In this document: one piece after another, positions 1-12,851 of the stretch
Layout: each line of letters begins with the position of its first letter
How positions within the stretch are numbered: position 1 is the stretch's first letter
The notes under the pieces: model-generated
What the model was told of the DNA's origin: nothing
Database searches by the model: none
What the model saw: the letters and a program-made list of their open reading frames with translations, nothing else
Translations under genes and position numbers: made by a program
NCBI GenBank assembly: GCA_025965915.1
Contig: JAOPWA010000038.1
Coordinates: 1 to 50,575 of the forward strand
Source: Dactylosporangium sp.
Lineage (GTDB): Bacteria > Actinomycetota > Actinomycetes > Mycobacteriales > Micromonosporaceae
Direction of reading: 5' to 3'
DNA: 50,575 bases

Positions 1-460
1 AGTAACCGTAGCCGGTGCCGCGCTGGGTGCCGTACATGCGCACGTACCTGCCGGAACCGGTGACGTTGAGGGTCTGGGTGCCGCCCGCGCCGGTGGTCGT
101 GCTGTAGATCGAGGTCCAGGCGTTGCCGTCGGGTGAGGTCTGGATCTGGAAGGACTTCGCGTATGCGGTCTCCCACTGCAGCACCACCTGGCTGATGGTG
201 GCGGTGCCGCCGAGGTCGACGCGCAGCCACTGCGGGTCGCTCCACTGGCTGCCCCAGCGGGTGTCCGAACGGCCGTCAAATGCGGCGGCGGCCGGGGACT
301 CGCCGTTTTCCAGCGAGGAGGCCAGCGTCGGCTTGCCCTGCGACAGCAGCTGGTCGGCGGCGTGCGCCGACTGGATCCCGACCGCCAGCAGCGAGCCGGC
401 CAGGACCATCGCGCCGAGCGGGGCAACGAGCCGCCCGAGTCGGCGTGTCTCTGTTCTCAT
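1..460 (-). CDS. Secreted discoidin (F5/8 type C / CBM32-like) domain protein, C-terminus beyond the window edge
   Basis: Minus-strand reading from ATG at 460: MRTETRRLGRLVAPLGAMVLAGSLLAVGIQSAHAADQLLSQGKPTLASSLENGESPAAAAFDGRSDTRWGSQWSDPQWLRVDLGGTATISQVVLQWETAYAKSFQIQTSPDGNAW...; signal peptide plus a typical F5/8C core. The frame runs to base 1 without a stop. Confidence 0.8.
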   Translation of the reverse strand, partial: MRTETRRLGRLVAPLGAMVLAGSLLAVGIQSAHAADQLLSQGKPTLASSLENGESPAAAAFDGRSDTRWGSQWSDPQWLRVDLGGTATISQVVLQWETAYAKSFQIQTSPDGNAWTSIYSTTTGAGGTQTLNVTGSGRYVRMYGTQRGTGYGY

Positions 461-572
461 CGGTTCTCCCACGGGGTGAGGACGGGTTGCGGCAGCGGCC
501 GACGCGATGCGGGGGCGTGGCCGACTGCCACGCCGGCACGTGTGGGGGTGCGGCCGAGGACGCGAGACCTAC

Positions 573-590
573 TTGGAGAGCGCTTTCCAA
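573..590. promoter_or_regulatory. LacI/CebR-like operator upstream of the discoidin gene (TTGGAGAGCGCTTTCCAA)
   Basis: Near-perfect palindrome, same core (GGAGAGCGCT) as the sites at 1802 and 1946. Confidence 0.6.
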
Positions 591-698
591 AGTGTTACGC
601 CCAAATTAAACGCACGTCAATATGTGCGGGTCAGGCGGGTCTCTCCGCGCTCAGACATACGCCTCACGCGGCCTGCGAGTATTCGCCGGATCTCCAGG

Positions 699-1757
699 TC
701 AGGTGGAATGCCGGCGGATCAGCGTCGGCTCGTAGATGACCGAGGTCACCCGCTTCGTCGGATCGTCGATGCGGCTCAGCAGCAGGCGTGCACCTTCGGC
801 GGCCATGTCCTCCAACGGATGGCGGATGGTCGTCAGCGCCGGCCGGGCGGTGAGCGCGGCACTGCTGTCGTCGAAACCGACGACCGCCACGTCGTCGGGC
901 ACCCGGCGGCCCGCGTCGCTGAGCGCGAGCAGCGCACCCTGGGCCATCAGATCGTTGGCGACAAAGACCCCGTCGATGTCCGGGTGAGTGGCGAGCAGGC
1001 CGCGCATGGCCGCCTCACCGCTGTCGTGGGTGAAGTTGCCCGGAAGCGTTGGGACGTAGGCGTGCCCGTGGCGCGCCATGGCCTGCCGGAAGCCCGTGGT
1101 GCGGTCGTGGCTGGCCGGCACGTCGACCGGCCCGGAGATCATCGCGATGAGCTGGCAGCCGCGGGCGACGAGGTGGTCGGCGGCGAGTGCGGCGCCGGCG
1201 TCGTTGGCCAGATCGACGTAGCTGATCGGCACCGGTTGCGCCGGGCGGCCGATCATGACGGCGGCCAGGCCGGCGTCCGTGAGCATGCGGGGCAGGGCGT
1301 CCTGCGGCGGCAGGGAGAGCAGGATGACACCGTCCGCCTGACCGTGCCGTAGGCCGGCGACGAGCCGCGTACGGGCCTCGTCGAGGCCAACGATTTGAAG
1401 AGCGAGCTGCACACCGGCCGGGCGGCACACGCTCATCAATCCGCCGACAACCCGTCCGAAAAACGGATCCGCGAAGAATCGGCCCATGAACGGGTCGTCG
1501 TCGTGGGACTCCGAATCCGACACCACGAGCATGATCGTGCCGGTGCGGCGAGTGACGAGCGAACGGGCTGCGCGATTAGGTACGTACCCGATTGCGCCGA
1601 CGGCGTTCCACACCACCTCGTGCAGCTGGGGGTCGACGTTGCGGATCCCGTTGATGACGCGGGAAACGGTGGCGCGGGAGACGCCCGCAATGCGCGCGAC
1701 GTCCTCCAACGTCGGCAACTTGTCCCCCACCGGTACACCTCCACCGACGGCCGTCAT
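699..1757 (-). CDS. LacI-family transcriptional regulator
   Basis: N-terminal HTH LEDVARIAGVSRATVSRVINGIRNVDPQLHEVVWNAVGAIGYVPNRAARSL plus periplasmic-binding-like sensor domain. Confidence 0.93.
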   Translation of the reverse strand: MTAVGGGVPVGDKLPTLEDVARIAGVSRATVSRVINGIRNVDPQLHEVVWNAVGAIGYVPNRAARSLVTRRTGTIMLVVSDSESHDDDPFMGRFFADPFFGRVVGGLMSVCRPAGVQLALQIVGLDEARTRLVAGLRHGQADGVILLSLPPQDALPRMLTDAGLAAVMIGRPAQPVPISYVDLANDAGAALAADHLVARGCQLIAMISGPVDVPASHDRTTGFRQAMARHGHAYVPTLPGNFTHDSGEAAMRGLLATHPDIDGVFVANDLMAQGALLALSDAGRRVPDDVAVVGFDDSSAALTARPALTTIRHPLEDMAAEGARLLLSRIDDPTKRVTSVIYEPTLIRRHST

Positions 1758-1801
1758 GGCGATGCCCTTCTACGGTCCATAACGGGTTTATAGCACAGAT
1801 C

Positions 1802-1815
1802 GGAAAGCGCTCTCC
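1802..1815. promoter_or_regulatory. LacI/CebR-like operator (GGAAAGCGCTCTCC)
   Basis: Near-perfect palindrome in the lacI/GH1 divergent intergenic region. Confidence 0.6.
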
Positions 1816-1945
1816 CGATCAGCTTGCCGACTCCGCCGGGTGTCGGCCACTGCGAACCGACCCGACGGTCGTCCCGGATCGACCGGCTACGACCGGCGAG
1901 TGCGGATTGACGGCTCGTGATATCAGAGTAGCATTCGCCGTATTT

Positions 1946-1959
1946 GGAGAGCGCTCTCC
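1946..1959. promoter_or_regulatory. LacI/CebR-like operator (GGAGAGCGCTCTCC)
   Basis: Perfect 14-bp palindrome upstream of the GH1 gene. Confidence 0.65.
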
Positions 1960-2092
1960 GACCCATCGCCGACCAGCATCGGGATGTTGCTGTTTCCCTG
2001 TTCGGCGCACGCCCGCGCCCCGCGGGTGCGCGCACCCGCCGTCTGCACGCCGACGGCTTCTCGTTGCCCGCCCTCATGGAAGTGGTGATCGG

Positions 2093-3508
2093 ATGAGTAC
2101 GCTCGCGGTACCCCAGGCGACCCTGGCAACCGAATCCGACCTGCGGTTCCCCGCCGGTTTCTGGTGGGGTGCGGCGACTGCGGCTTACCAGATCGAGGGA
2201 GCGGTCACCGAAGACGGGCGCACCCCGTCGATCTGGGATACGTTCTCGGCCACTCCCGGCAAGGTCGAGGCCGGCGACAGCGGCGAGCGGGCCACCGAGC
2301 ACTACCATCGCTACCGCGACGACGTACGGCTGATGGCGGATATGGGGCTGTCGGCGTACCGCTTCTCTGTCTCCTGGCCGCGGGTGCAGCCGCACGGCCG
2401 GGCCGGCGTCAACCTGCGGGGCCTGGACTTCTACGACCGGCTCGTCGATGAGCTGCTCGCCGCCGGCATCCACCCCGCCGCGACGCTCTACCACTGGGAC
2501 CTGCCGCAGGCGCTCGAGGACGTCGGCGGCTGGGGCAGGCGCGACATCGCCGACCGGTTCGCCGACTACACCGCCACCGTAGCCGGGCGTCTCGGCGACC
2601 GGGTACGGCTCTGGAACACGCTCAACGAGCCGTGGTGCTCTGCCTTCCTCGGCTATGGCTGCGGCGCCCACGCCCCCGGCCGGGCCGACTACCACGACGC
2701 GCTCGTCGCGACCCACCACCTGCTGATGGCCCACGGCCGCGCGGTGGAGGTGCTGCGCGCTACCTGCCCGGCCGCCCAGATCGGGCTCGCCGTCAACGCC
2801 GGCGCGGTCCGGCCGGTGACCGACCACCCCGCCGACGTCGACGCCGCCCGGCGCATCGACGGGCTACTCAACCGGATCTTCCTCGACCCCGTGCTGCGCG
2901 GCTGCTACCCGTCCGACGTGCAGGCGGACACCGCTAGCTGGACCGACTGGTCCTTCGTGCATGACGACGACCTCACGATCATCAGCGAACCGATCGACGC
3001 GCTGGGCATCAACTACTACCAACCCGACCTCGTGGGCGCCGCGCCGGCCGACCGCCCTGGACCGGCAACCCCGTACCCGACCGACGGGCGGGTGGCTTTC
3101 CATCCGAAGCCCGGGCCGGTCACCGACATGGGCTGGGCCATCGATCCCAGTGGCCTGCAGGAGGTGCTGGTGCGGATCACCGCGGACTACGGCCAGATCC
3201 CCATCTTCATCACCGAGAACGGCGCGGCCTTCCCGGACCGGGTAGCCGCCGACGGCGCGGTACACGATGCCGACCGGATCGACTTCCTGCACCGGCATTT
3301 CGTCGCGGCCCATGAGGCACTGTCCGGCGGTGTCGACCTGCGCGGGTACTTCGTCTGGTCGCTGCTGGACAACTTCGAGTGGGTACATGGCTACAGCAGG
3401 CGTTTCGGTCTCGTCCACGTCGACTACGACACCCAGGCCCGCACGTTGAAGGACAGCGCCCACTGGTATCGGGGCGTCATCGCCGCCGGCGGTGTCAGTC
3501 GTCGCTGA
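2093..3508 (+). CDS. GH1 family beta-glucosidase (intracellular)
   Basis: MSTLAVPQATLATESDLRFPAGFWWGAATAAYQIEGAVTEDGRTPSIWDTF...; acid/base motif TLNEPW and nucleophile motif ITENGAAF. ORF opens at 1907, but ATG 2093 gives the canonical N-terminus. Confidence 0.93.
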   Translation: MSTLAVPQATLATESDLRFPAGFWWGAATAAYQIEGAVTEDGRTPSIWDTFSATPGKVEAGDSGERATEHYHRYRDDVRLMADMGLSAYRFSVSWPRVQPHGRAGVNLRGLDFYDRLVDELLAAGIHPAATLYHWDLPQALEDVGGWGRRDIADRFADYTATVAGRLGDRVRLWNTLNEPWCSAFLGYGCGAHAPGRADYHDALVATHHLLMAHGRAVEVLRATCPAAQIGLAVNAGAVRPVTDHPADVDAARRIDGLLNRIFLDPVLRGCYPSDVQADTASWTDWSFVHDDDLTIISEPIDALGINYYQPDLVGAAPADRPGPATPYPTDGRVAFHPKPGPVTDMGWAIDPSGLQEVLVRITADYGQIPIFITENGAAFPDRVAADGAVHDADRIDFLHRHFVAAHEALSGGVDLRGYFVWSLLDNFEWVHGYSRRFGLVHVDYDTQARTLKDSAHWYRGVIAAGGVSRR

Positions 3509-3717
3509 TCCGAACCGGCACCTTCACCACATCGGCGGCTCAGCCGGCGCTCGATGCGCCCGCCCTGCGGCCGTCACGGAGAGCCACCCTGCGCGACGTC
3601 GGCTCCCGATCGATCGATGAACACCATGAGCCCCCGGGCTGACGTTGTTTATCGTCTTGAAACGTAAAGATGGCCGTCGACATATTGACGTGACCATTGT
3701 CACCGAGTTAACTCACC

Positions 3718-3742
3718 GGAACCGGTTCCGCAACCGGTTCCG
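3718..3742. promoter_or_regulatory. Tandem LacI-type operators GGAACCGGTTCC-G-CAACCGGTTCCG
   Basis: Two abutting copies of the AACCGGTT palindrome just upstream of the second lacI. Confidence 0.6.
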
Positions 3743-3780
3743 AACCTTTTGATCAGCATCCCGACATGTCGGAGGATTGG

Positions 3781-4785
3781 GTGCCCATCACTATCGCCGA
3801 TGTAGCCGCCCAGGCGAGGGTCAGCAAGACGACCGTCTCCCGGGTGCTGAACGGCAAAGGTGAGATCGAGGCTTCCACGGCGGCCCGTGTCCGGAAGGTG
3901 ATCGAGGAGCTCGGCTACGTGCCCAGTTCACGCGCGGTCGGCCTCGCCCGGGGCCGTACGCGGGTGGTGGGCATGCTGGTGCCGTCGCTGACCTGGCCGT
4001 GGATCGGCCAGGTGCTACAGGGGGCGGTCGACGTACTGGAGACCGAGCGGTACGGCCTGCTGCTGTTCACGTGCAACCGGGGTGACGAGTCGATGCGTCA
4101 GTTCGATGCACAGGTCTCCGCCAAGTCCTTCGACGGGCTGCTCGTCATCGAGCCGGAGGGCACACTCGCCTACATCGCAACACTGCACGCCCGGGGTCTG
4201 CCCGTGGTGCTCATCGACGACCGCGACCACCAGCCGGGGCAGATCCCGAGCGTGGCGACGACCAACCACAATGGAGCGGCTGACGCCGCCCGGCACCTGC
4301 TTGCGCTAGGCCGGCACCACCCGCTCGTCATCACCGGTCCCGACCGCTTCGGCTGCACCACGCAACGACTCGCCGGCTTCGCGTCCTCCTACGCCGAGGC
4401 CGGGCACCCCATCACGGGCGACCGGATCGTGACCGGTGACTTCACCATCGGCTGCGGCTTCACCGGCGTCCAGGAGGCGATGGCCGCGGGCACCACGTTC
4501 GACGCGGTCTTCGCCCACAACGACCTGTCCGCGACCGGCGCCTTGCAGGCGGTGCTCGATGCCGGGCGCCGCGTCCCGCAGGACGTCGCCGTCGTGGGCT
4601 TCGACGACATCCCGATGGCGGCCCACACCCAGCCGCCGCTAACCACCGTGCACCAACCGTTGCGCGAGATGGGCGAAGCGGCGGCCCGTGCGCTGCTCGC
4701 CCACTTCGAGGGCACACCCCTGCCCGACCGTCCCACCGTCATCCCCACCACCTTCATCACCCGCGGGTCCACCGCAGGGCCGTAG
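3781..4785 (+). CDS. LacI-family transcriptional regulator
   Basis: [61 protein letters not shown] from 3766, GTG 3781 is preceded by GGAGG and is the better start. Confidence 0.92.
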   Translation: MPITIADVAAQARVSKTTVSRVLNGKGEIEASTAARVRKVIEELGYVPSSRAVGLARGRTRVVGMLVPSLTWPWIGQVLQGAVDVLETERYGLLLFTCNRGDESMRQFDAQVSAKSFDGLLVIEPEGTLAYIATLHARGLPVVLIDDRDHQPGQIPSVATTNHNGAADAARHLLALGRHHPLVITGPDRFGCTTQRLAGFASSYAEAGHPITGDRIVTGDFTIGCGFTGVQEAMAAGTTFDAVFAHNDLSATGALQAVLDAGRRVPQDVAVVGFDDIPMAAHTQPPLTTVHQPLREMGEAAARALLAHFEGTPLPDRPTVIPTTFITRGSTAGP

Positions 4786-4900
4786 CCATCGGCCGGGCGC
4801 CCGGCTACCCACGACGTCCGGTCGGCGACCCGGTCACCGCCGTGCTGACGCATGCCCTTCACCGGGCACCCGACTCATCCAACCGAATCGCTTGAGGAGA

Positions 4901-6586
<1,686 letters not shown>

Positions 6587-6594
6587 TCCGCACA

Positions 6595-6630
6595 CCGCTC
6601 CCCGGGTGGCTCCGGCCTCCCGGGGAGCGG
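6595..6630 (+). terminator. Intra-operon stem-loop after the SBP gene (attenuator or mRNA-stabilising hairpin)
   Basis: CCGCTCCCCGGG (6595-6606) pairs perfectly with CCCGGGGAGCGG (6619-6630). Confidence 0.6.
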
Positions 6631-6670
6631 TATCGCGGCGCATTTCGACACGCCCAGACAGGAACTCGGC

Positions 6671-7810
6671 ATGACGTTGAGCAATAGCGCGGCGGCGCCG
6701 GCCGGCGAGGTGGTGCTGGAGGCCGTCGGCCTGACCAAGCACTTCCCCGTCCGTCGGCGGTTGCGCGATCTCTTCTCCCGGACCACCGCCGCCGTGCACG
6801 CGGTCGACGATGTGCACCTGACACTGCGCCGTGGCAGGGTGACGGCGCTGGTCGGCGAATCCGGCTCCGGCAAGTCCACTGTGGCCCGCCTGCTGGCCCA
6901 GCTCTACCCCCGCACGGCCGGGGACATCAAGCTGCACGGCGAGACGACCACCGTCCGCGGCGGGCGGCGTTTCCGGGCATACGCCCGGCGGGTCCAGCTG
7001 ATCTTCCAGGACCCGTTCGCGTCGTTGAACCCGGTGCACACGGTGCGCTACCACCTGACCCGGTCGCTGCGCATCCACGGCAACGCCGGCCGGACGGCCA
7101 CGGAGCTGGAGAGCGCCCTTGGCGCGTTGCTGACCCGGGTCAACCTCACCCCGCCCGAGCGTTACCTCGACAAGTTCCCGCACGAGCTCTCCGGCGGCCA
7201 GCGGCAGCGCGTCGCGATCGCCCGGGCGCTCGGCGCGGGTCCGGAGGCGCTGCTCGCCGACGAGCCGGTATCCATGCTCGACGTCTCGATCCGCCTGGGC
7301 GTACTCAACCTGCTGCGTGACCTCAAGGAGCGGTTGAACCTGGCCATCCTCTACATCACGCACGACATCGCCTCGGCCCGCTACTTCGCCGACGAGACGA
7401 TGGTGATGTACGCGGGCCGGATGGTCGAGGGCGGCGACAGCGAGACCGTCACCCAGAACCCGGCGCACCCGTACACCCAGTTGCTGATCGACTCCGCGCC
7501 CGACCCGGACCGCATCGCCGGCGTCGCCGGCGTCGATGCCGCGGACCGTGGCAACGGCGAGCCGCCGAGCCTCATCCGCCCGCCGGCCGGCTGCCGGTTC
7601 CACCCGCGCTGCCCGCACGCCATGAAACGGTGCACGGTCGACCTGCCGCCGCGGATCGAGGTCGACGACGAGCCGGGGCACTGGGCGGCGTGCTGGCTCT
7701 ACGACGAGACGACCGTCGCCGCCGAGGGCCCCGGGTCCGCGGCCGGCGCCGCGCCGGCCGTACCGGTCCCCGCGGCCATGACAGCCCGCCGGCCGGAGGA
7801 GGCACGATGA
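6671..7810 (+). CDS. Oligopeptide-type ABC transporter ATPase (OppF/DppF-like)
   Basis: Walker [10 protein letters not shown], signature [15 protein letters not shown], OppD/F C-terminal Cys motif [14 protein letters not shown]. Confidence 0.93.
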   Translation: MTLSNSAAAPAGEVVLEAVGLTKHFPVRRRLRDLFSRTTAAVHAVDDVHLTLRRGRVTALVGESGSGKSTVARLLAQLYPRTAGDIKLHGETTTVRGGRRFRAYARRVQLIFQDPFASLNPVHTVRYHLTRSLRIHGNAGRTATELESALGALLTRVNLTPPERYLDKFPHELSGGQRQRVAIARALGAGPEALLADEPVSMLDVSIRLGVLNLLRDLKERLNLAILYITHDIASARYFADETMVMYAGRMVEGGDSETVTQNPAHPYTQLLIDSAPDPDRIAGVAGVDAADRGNGEPPSLIRPPAGCRFHPRCPHAMKRCTVDLPPRIEVDDEPGHWAACWLYDETTVAAEGPGSAAGAAPAVPVPAAMTARRPEEAR

Positions 7811-8787
7811 GGTACCTGCTGCAGCGCATCGCCTTCTACGTGTTCACCGCGTGGGCCGCGCTCACCGTCAACTTCTTCATCCCGCGGATGATCCCGGGCG
7901 ACCCCGTCAAGTCGATGCTCTCCCGCTTCCAGGGCCAGATGAGCACCGAGGCGATCCATTCGCTGTACGTGCTCTTCGGCATCAACCAGGGCGAGAGCCT
8001 CTGGCAGCAGTACCTCGACTACTGGCGGCAACTCCTCCACGGTGACCTGGGGCTGTCGTTCACCAATTTCCCCTCCCCCGTATCGGAGGTCATCGGCTCC
8101 GCCGTGTGGTGGACGGTGCTCCTCGTCGGCCTCACCACGATCGTCAGTTTCGTCATCGGCACCGGGCTCGGCGTGGTGGCCGGTTGGCGGCGGGGTTCCT
8201 GGGTCGACGGGCTGCTGCCGGTGACGACGTTCCTGTCTTCGGTGCCGTACTTCTGGCTGGGCTTGGTCGCGATCGCCCTGTTGGCCGGCCCGGGTAGCTT
8301 CTTCCCGTCGTCCGGCGGCTTCTCCCCCGGCCTGGTGCCCGCGTTCGACCAGTACTTTATCGGCAGCGCCGTGCAGCACAGCGTGCTGCCCGCCGCGACG
8401 ATCCTGATCTCGTCGGTCAGCGGCTGGATCCTGAGTATGCGCAACATGATGGTAACCGTCGCATCGGAGGATTACATCACCGTCGCGCACGCGAAGGGCC
8501 TGTCGGAGCGTCGGGTGGCGCTGAGCTACGCGGCCCGCAACGCCCTGCTGCCGAACGTCTCCGGCTTCGCGCTGTCGCTCGGCCTCATCGTCAGCGGCAC
8601 CCTGCTGGTGGAGATCGTCTTCTCGTACCCCGGTCTTGGTTTCCTGCTCTTCCGGGCGGTCAGCGCCAAGGACTACCCGCTGATGCAGGGCATCTTCCTG
8701 GTCATCACCATCTCCGTGCTGGTGGCAAACCTCCTCGCCGACATCGTCTACCTGATGCTCGACCCGCGCACCCGCAAGGAGGGCTGA
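7807..8787 (+). CDS. ABC transporter permease (OppB/DppB-like)
   Basis: [37 protein letters not shown]...; ATGA overlap with the upstream ATPase. Confidence 0.93.
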   Translation: MRYLLQRIAFYVFTAWAALTVNFFIPRMIPGDPVKSMLSRFQGQMSTEAIHSLYVLFGINQGESLWQQYLDYWRQLLHGDLGLSFTNFPSPVSEVIGSAVWWTVLLVGLTTIVSFVIGTGLGVVAGWRRGSWVDGLLPVTTFLSSVPYFWLGLVAIALLAGPGSFFPSSGGFSPGLVPAFDQYFIGSAVQHSVLPAATILISSVSGWILSMRNMMVTVASEDYITVAHAKGLSERRVALSYAARNALLPNVSGFALSLGLIVSGTLLVEIVFSYPGLGFLLFRAVSAKDYPLMQGIFLVITISVLVANLLADIVYLMLDPRTRKEG

Positions 8788-8790
8788 CCG

Positions 8791-9866
8791 ATGACCATCC
8801 CCACCTCCAGCCTCGACCAGGTCATTCCGGGTCAGGGTGCGATGGCCCAGCCGGCGGCGGCGACGCCGACGAAGGCCAAGCGGCAGCGGTTCCGGTTCAT
8901 CGCCAACGGCAAGGCCGCCACCGGCCTGATCATGCTGGGCATCTACCTCCTCTTCGCGGTCATCGGGCCGTGGGTTGCGCCGTTCAACCCCGACGCGCGC
9001 AGCGCCGACCTGCTCCAGCCGCCCTCGGGCAAGCACTGGCTCGGCACCACCCACCTCGGCCAGGACCTGCTCAGCCAGATCCTGGTCGGCACCCGCGGCG
9101 TGATTCTCGTCGGCTTGACCGCCGGCGTGGTCGCCACCGTGCTGTCCGTGCTGGTCGGCGTCACCGCCGGTTACCTCGGCGGGGTGGCCGACGAAAGCCT
9201 CTCGGCGCTGTCCAACGTGTTCCTGGTGATCCCGGCTCTGCCACTGATCATCATCGTCGCCTCCAGCTTCACCAGCGCCGGCGATGCGGTCGTCGCCATC
9301 ACCATCGGCGTCACGTCGTGGGCCTGGGGGGCCCGGGTGCTCCGCGCGCAGACCCTGTCGCTGCGGCGGCGCGACTACGTCGAGGCGGCCCGCGCCACGG
9401 GCGAGAAGACCTGGCGCATCATCCTCTTCGAGATCCTGCCCAACCTCACCGCGATCATCGCCTCCGGCTTCGTCGGCACCGTCATCTTCGCGGTCATGTC
9501 GGAGATCACCCTGGCCTTCATCGGCATCTCGTCCGTCTCGTCCTGGAACTGGGGCACGATCCTGTTCTGGGCGCAGAGCCAGCAGGCCCTCGCGCAGGGC
9601 GCCTGGTGGTGGTTCGTTCCGGCCGGCCTGGCCATCGCGCTGCTCGGCACCGCACTGGCGCTGATCAACTTCGGCATCGACGAGTTCGTCAGCCCGCGGC
9701 TGCGCAGCGCCGGCAAGACCAAGGTCAAGACCACCTCCGGGCACACCGTCCGCATGCGGGTCGGCTTCACCCCTGTGCTCAGTACCTCGCCTGCGCCCGC
9801 AGCCGTCCCGCCGGACGCCGTAGTGATCGGTGTGCCTACCACCCAGCTTCGAAAGGGGGACGCGCG

Positions 9867-9870
<4 letters not shown>
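8791..9870 (+). CDS. ABC transporter permease (OppC/DppC-like)
   Basis: GKHWLGTTHLGQDLLSQILVGTR, DYVEAARATGEKTWRIILFEILPNL: BPD_transp_1 EAA loop. Confidence 0.93.
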
Positions 9871-10874
<1,004 letters not shown>

Positions 10875-10974
10875 CGCGCGGTGAGCTCCCCGGCACCACG
10901 CCGGTGGACCACCGCGCCGAGGCCGTCGGCAGGGCACGGCTTCGCCTGTTTCCCACCCCACTCTCAGGAGAACC

Positions 10975-12396
10975 ATGAACCCCACCGCCACGACCCCCGG
11001 CGGGCACCTCGCGCCGAGGCTGCTCGACACGATCGCGAGCCTTCCATCATCCTTCCGCTGGGGCGTGGCGACCTCGTCCTACCAGATCGAGGGCGCGGTC
11101 GCCGAGGATGGGCGAACCCCATCCATCTGGGACACGTTCAGCCGGGTGCCCGGGGCCGTGGCGGGCGGCGATCACGGGGATGTGGCGTGCGACCACTACC
11201 ACCGGATGCCGCAGGACGTGGCCCTCATCAAAGACCTGGGTGTGGACACGTACCGGTTCTCGGTGGCGTGGCCCCGGGTCCAGCCGGGTGGGCGCGGGCC
11301 GGTCAACCCGGCCGGGCTGGCCTTCTACGATCGGCTCGTAGACGAACTGCTTGCCGCCGGGATCGACCCGTGGGTGACGCTGTACCACTGGGACCTGCCG
11401 CAGGAGCTTGAGGACGCGGGCGGCTGGCCGGCCCGCGACACCGCGTACCGGTTCGCCGACTACTCGATGCTGGTCTTCGACGCCCTCAGCGACCGGGTCG
11501 ACACCTGGACGACCCTGAACGAGCCGTGGTGCTCGGCCATGCTGGGCTACGCCTACGGCGCCCACGCGCCGGGCCGGCGTGACTTCGGCGCGGCCGTCTC
11601 CGCCGTGCACCACCTGCTGCTGGGCCATGGGCTGGCGACCCAGCGGATGCGCGCGGCGGCAACCCGGCCCATTCAGCTGGGCATCACGCTCAACATGAGC
11701 ACGGCGACGCCGGCCACCGACAGCCAACCCGACCGCGAGGCGGTCCGCCGCTCGGATGGCCTGGGCACCCGGATCTACCTGGATCCGCTGCGGCACGGCC
11801 GCTACCCGGCCGACGTGGTGGCCGACCTCGCCGAGCAGGGCGTGAGTCTGCCCGTGCAGGACGGCGACCTGGACATCATCTCCGCGCCGATCGATGTGCT
11901 GGGCGTGAACTTCTACTTCGGGCAGGTGCTCTCCGGCACCGACGAGGACGGCAACACCCGCGACGCGCAGGGCGCCCCGGTGGTCCGGGAGGTACCTCTG
12001 GACGTGCCGCGCACCGCCATGGGCTGGCCCATCATGCCGGAAGGGTTCACCGAGTTGCTGGTACGCCTCAGCCGCGACTACCCCGGCCTGCCGATGGTCA
12101 TCACCGAGAACGGGGCCGCCTTCGACGACACGGCCGACGACAACGGGTTCGTGTGCGATGACGACCGCACGAACTACCTGGCGCAGCACCTCGCGGCAGT
12201 CGCCGTCGCCCACCGGCAGGGCGCGGACATCCGTGGCTACTTCGCCTGGTCGCTGCTGGACAACTTCGAGTGGGCGTACGGGTACGACAAGCGGTTCGGC
12301 ATCGTCCGCGTCGACTACGAGACCCAGGCCCGCACGCCAAAGCAGAGCGCGCTGTGGTTGCGTGACACGATCAAGCGGGTGCGCGCCGGCGGGTGA
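10975..12396 (+). CDS. GH1 family beta-glucosidase (second copy)
   Basis: SSFRWGVATSSYQIEGAVAEDGRTPSIWDTF..., TLNEPWCSAMLGYAYG, MVITENGAAFDD. Confidence 0.94.
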   Translation: MNPTATTPGGHLAPRLLDTIASLPSSFRWGVATSSYQIEGAVAEDGRTPSIWDTFSRVPGAVAGGDHGDVACDHYHRMPQDVALIKDLGVDTYRFSVAWPRVQPGGRGPVNPAGLAFYDRLVDELLAAGIDPWVTLYHWDLPQELEDAGGWPARDTAYRFADYSMLVFDALSDRVDTWTTLNEPWCSAMLGYAYGAHAPGRRDFGAAVSAVHHLLLGHGLATQRMRAAATRPIQLGITLNMSTATPATDSQPDREAVRRSDGLGTRIYLDPLRHGRYPADVVADLAEQGVSLPVQDGDLDIISAPIDVLGVNFYFGQVLSGTDEDGNTRDAQGAPVVREVPLDVPRTAMGWPIMPEGFTELLVRLSRDYPGLPMVITENGAAFDDTADDNGFVCDDDRTNYLAQHLAAVAVAHRQGADIRGYFAWSLLDNFEWAYGYDKRFGIVRVDYETQARTPKQSALWLRDTIKRVRAGG

Positions 12397-12409
12397 ACGG
12401 TGCCCCTGC

Positions 12410-12553
12410 CGTAAACCTAATGGAACCGGCAGCGGGTTCCTCGTGTTCGACGTGCCGACCTCGGCGGGCACCCCGGCAACACTGGTGCTGAACACAAAGC
12501 AGCACCGTGCGACGATCAACCCTCCACCCACGGTGGTGAACCTGCACAGCTGA
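12410..12553 (+). pseudogene. Possible 3' relic of a secreted DUF4352-like protein
   Basis: NGTGSGFLVFDVPTSAGTPATLVLNTKQHRATINPPPTVVNLHS* reads like the end of a DUF4352-type beta-sandwich but has no 5' portion. Confidence 0.2.
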
Positions 12554-12851
12554 AACCTGCCCGCGGTCACGCGAACGGCCGGACGCAGTGAGGCTCGGCC
12601 CGGGATCCGCCCGCACCCAGGAGCACCCGGTTCGGCTGGTCGATTTCCCACTGCGCGCGGTCGTGGCGCCACCCGAGGTTGAGACCACCGATTAGGTCAC
12701 CGGCCGGAAAGCAACAGCCTTCTCTCGGCCGTGGATCACGGACGGGTATCGTCACGAATCGCATGGCGCCGTGGTCGGCGCGATGCACGCCTGAGCTTCC
12801 GTACCGGGTCGGCGCGCCGCGCTCTCAGGACCGAACAGCGGCGCGTCGCTA

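Noticed and set aside
7699-9744. 681-aa minus-strand ORF
   Set aside because: Antisense to the two permease genes; low-complexity D/E/G/H/R-rich shadow frame.
12422-12440. GGAACC...GGTTCC possible extra LacI operator
   Set aside because: Half-sites are 7 nt apart, unlike the contiguous dyads at 3718, and it is downstream of the GH1 gene with no obvious promoter.
11047-12672. 541-aa minus-strand ORF
   Set aside because: Antisense to the second GH1; shadow ORF.
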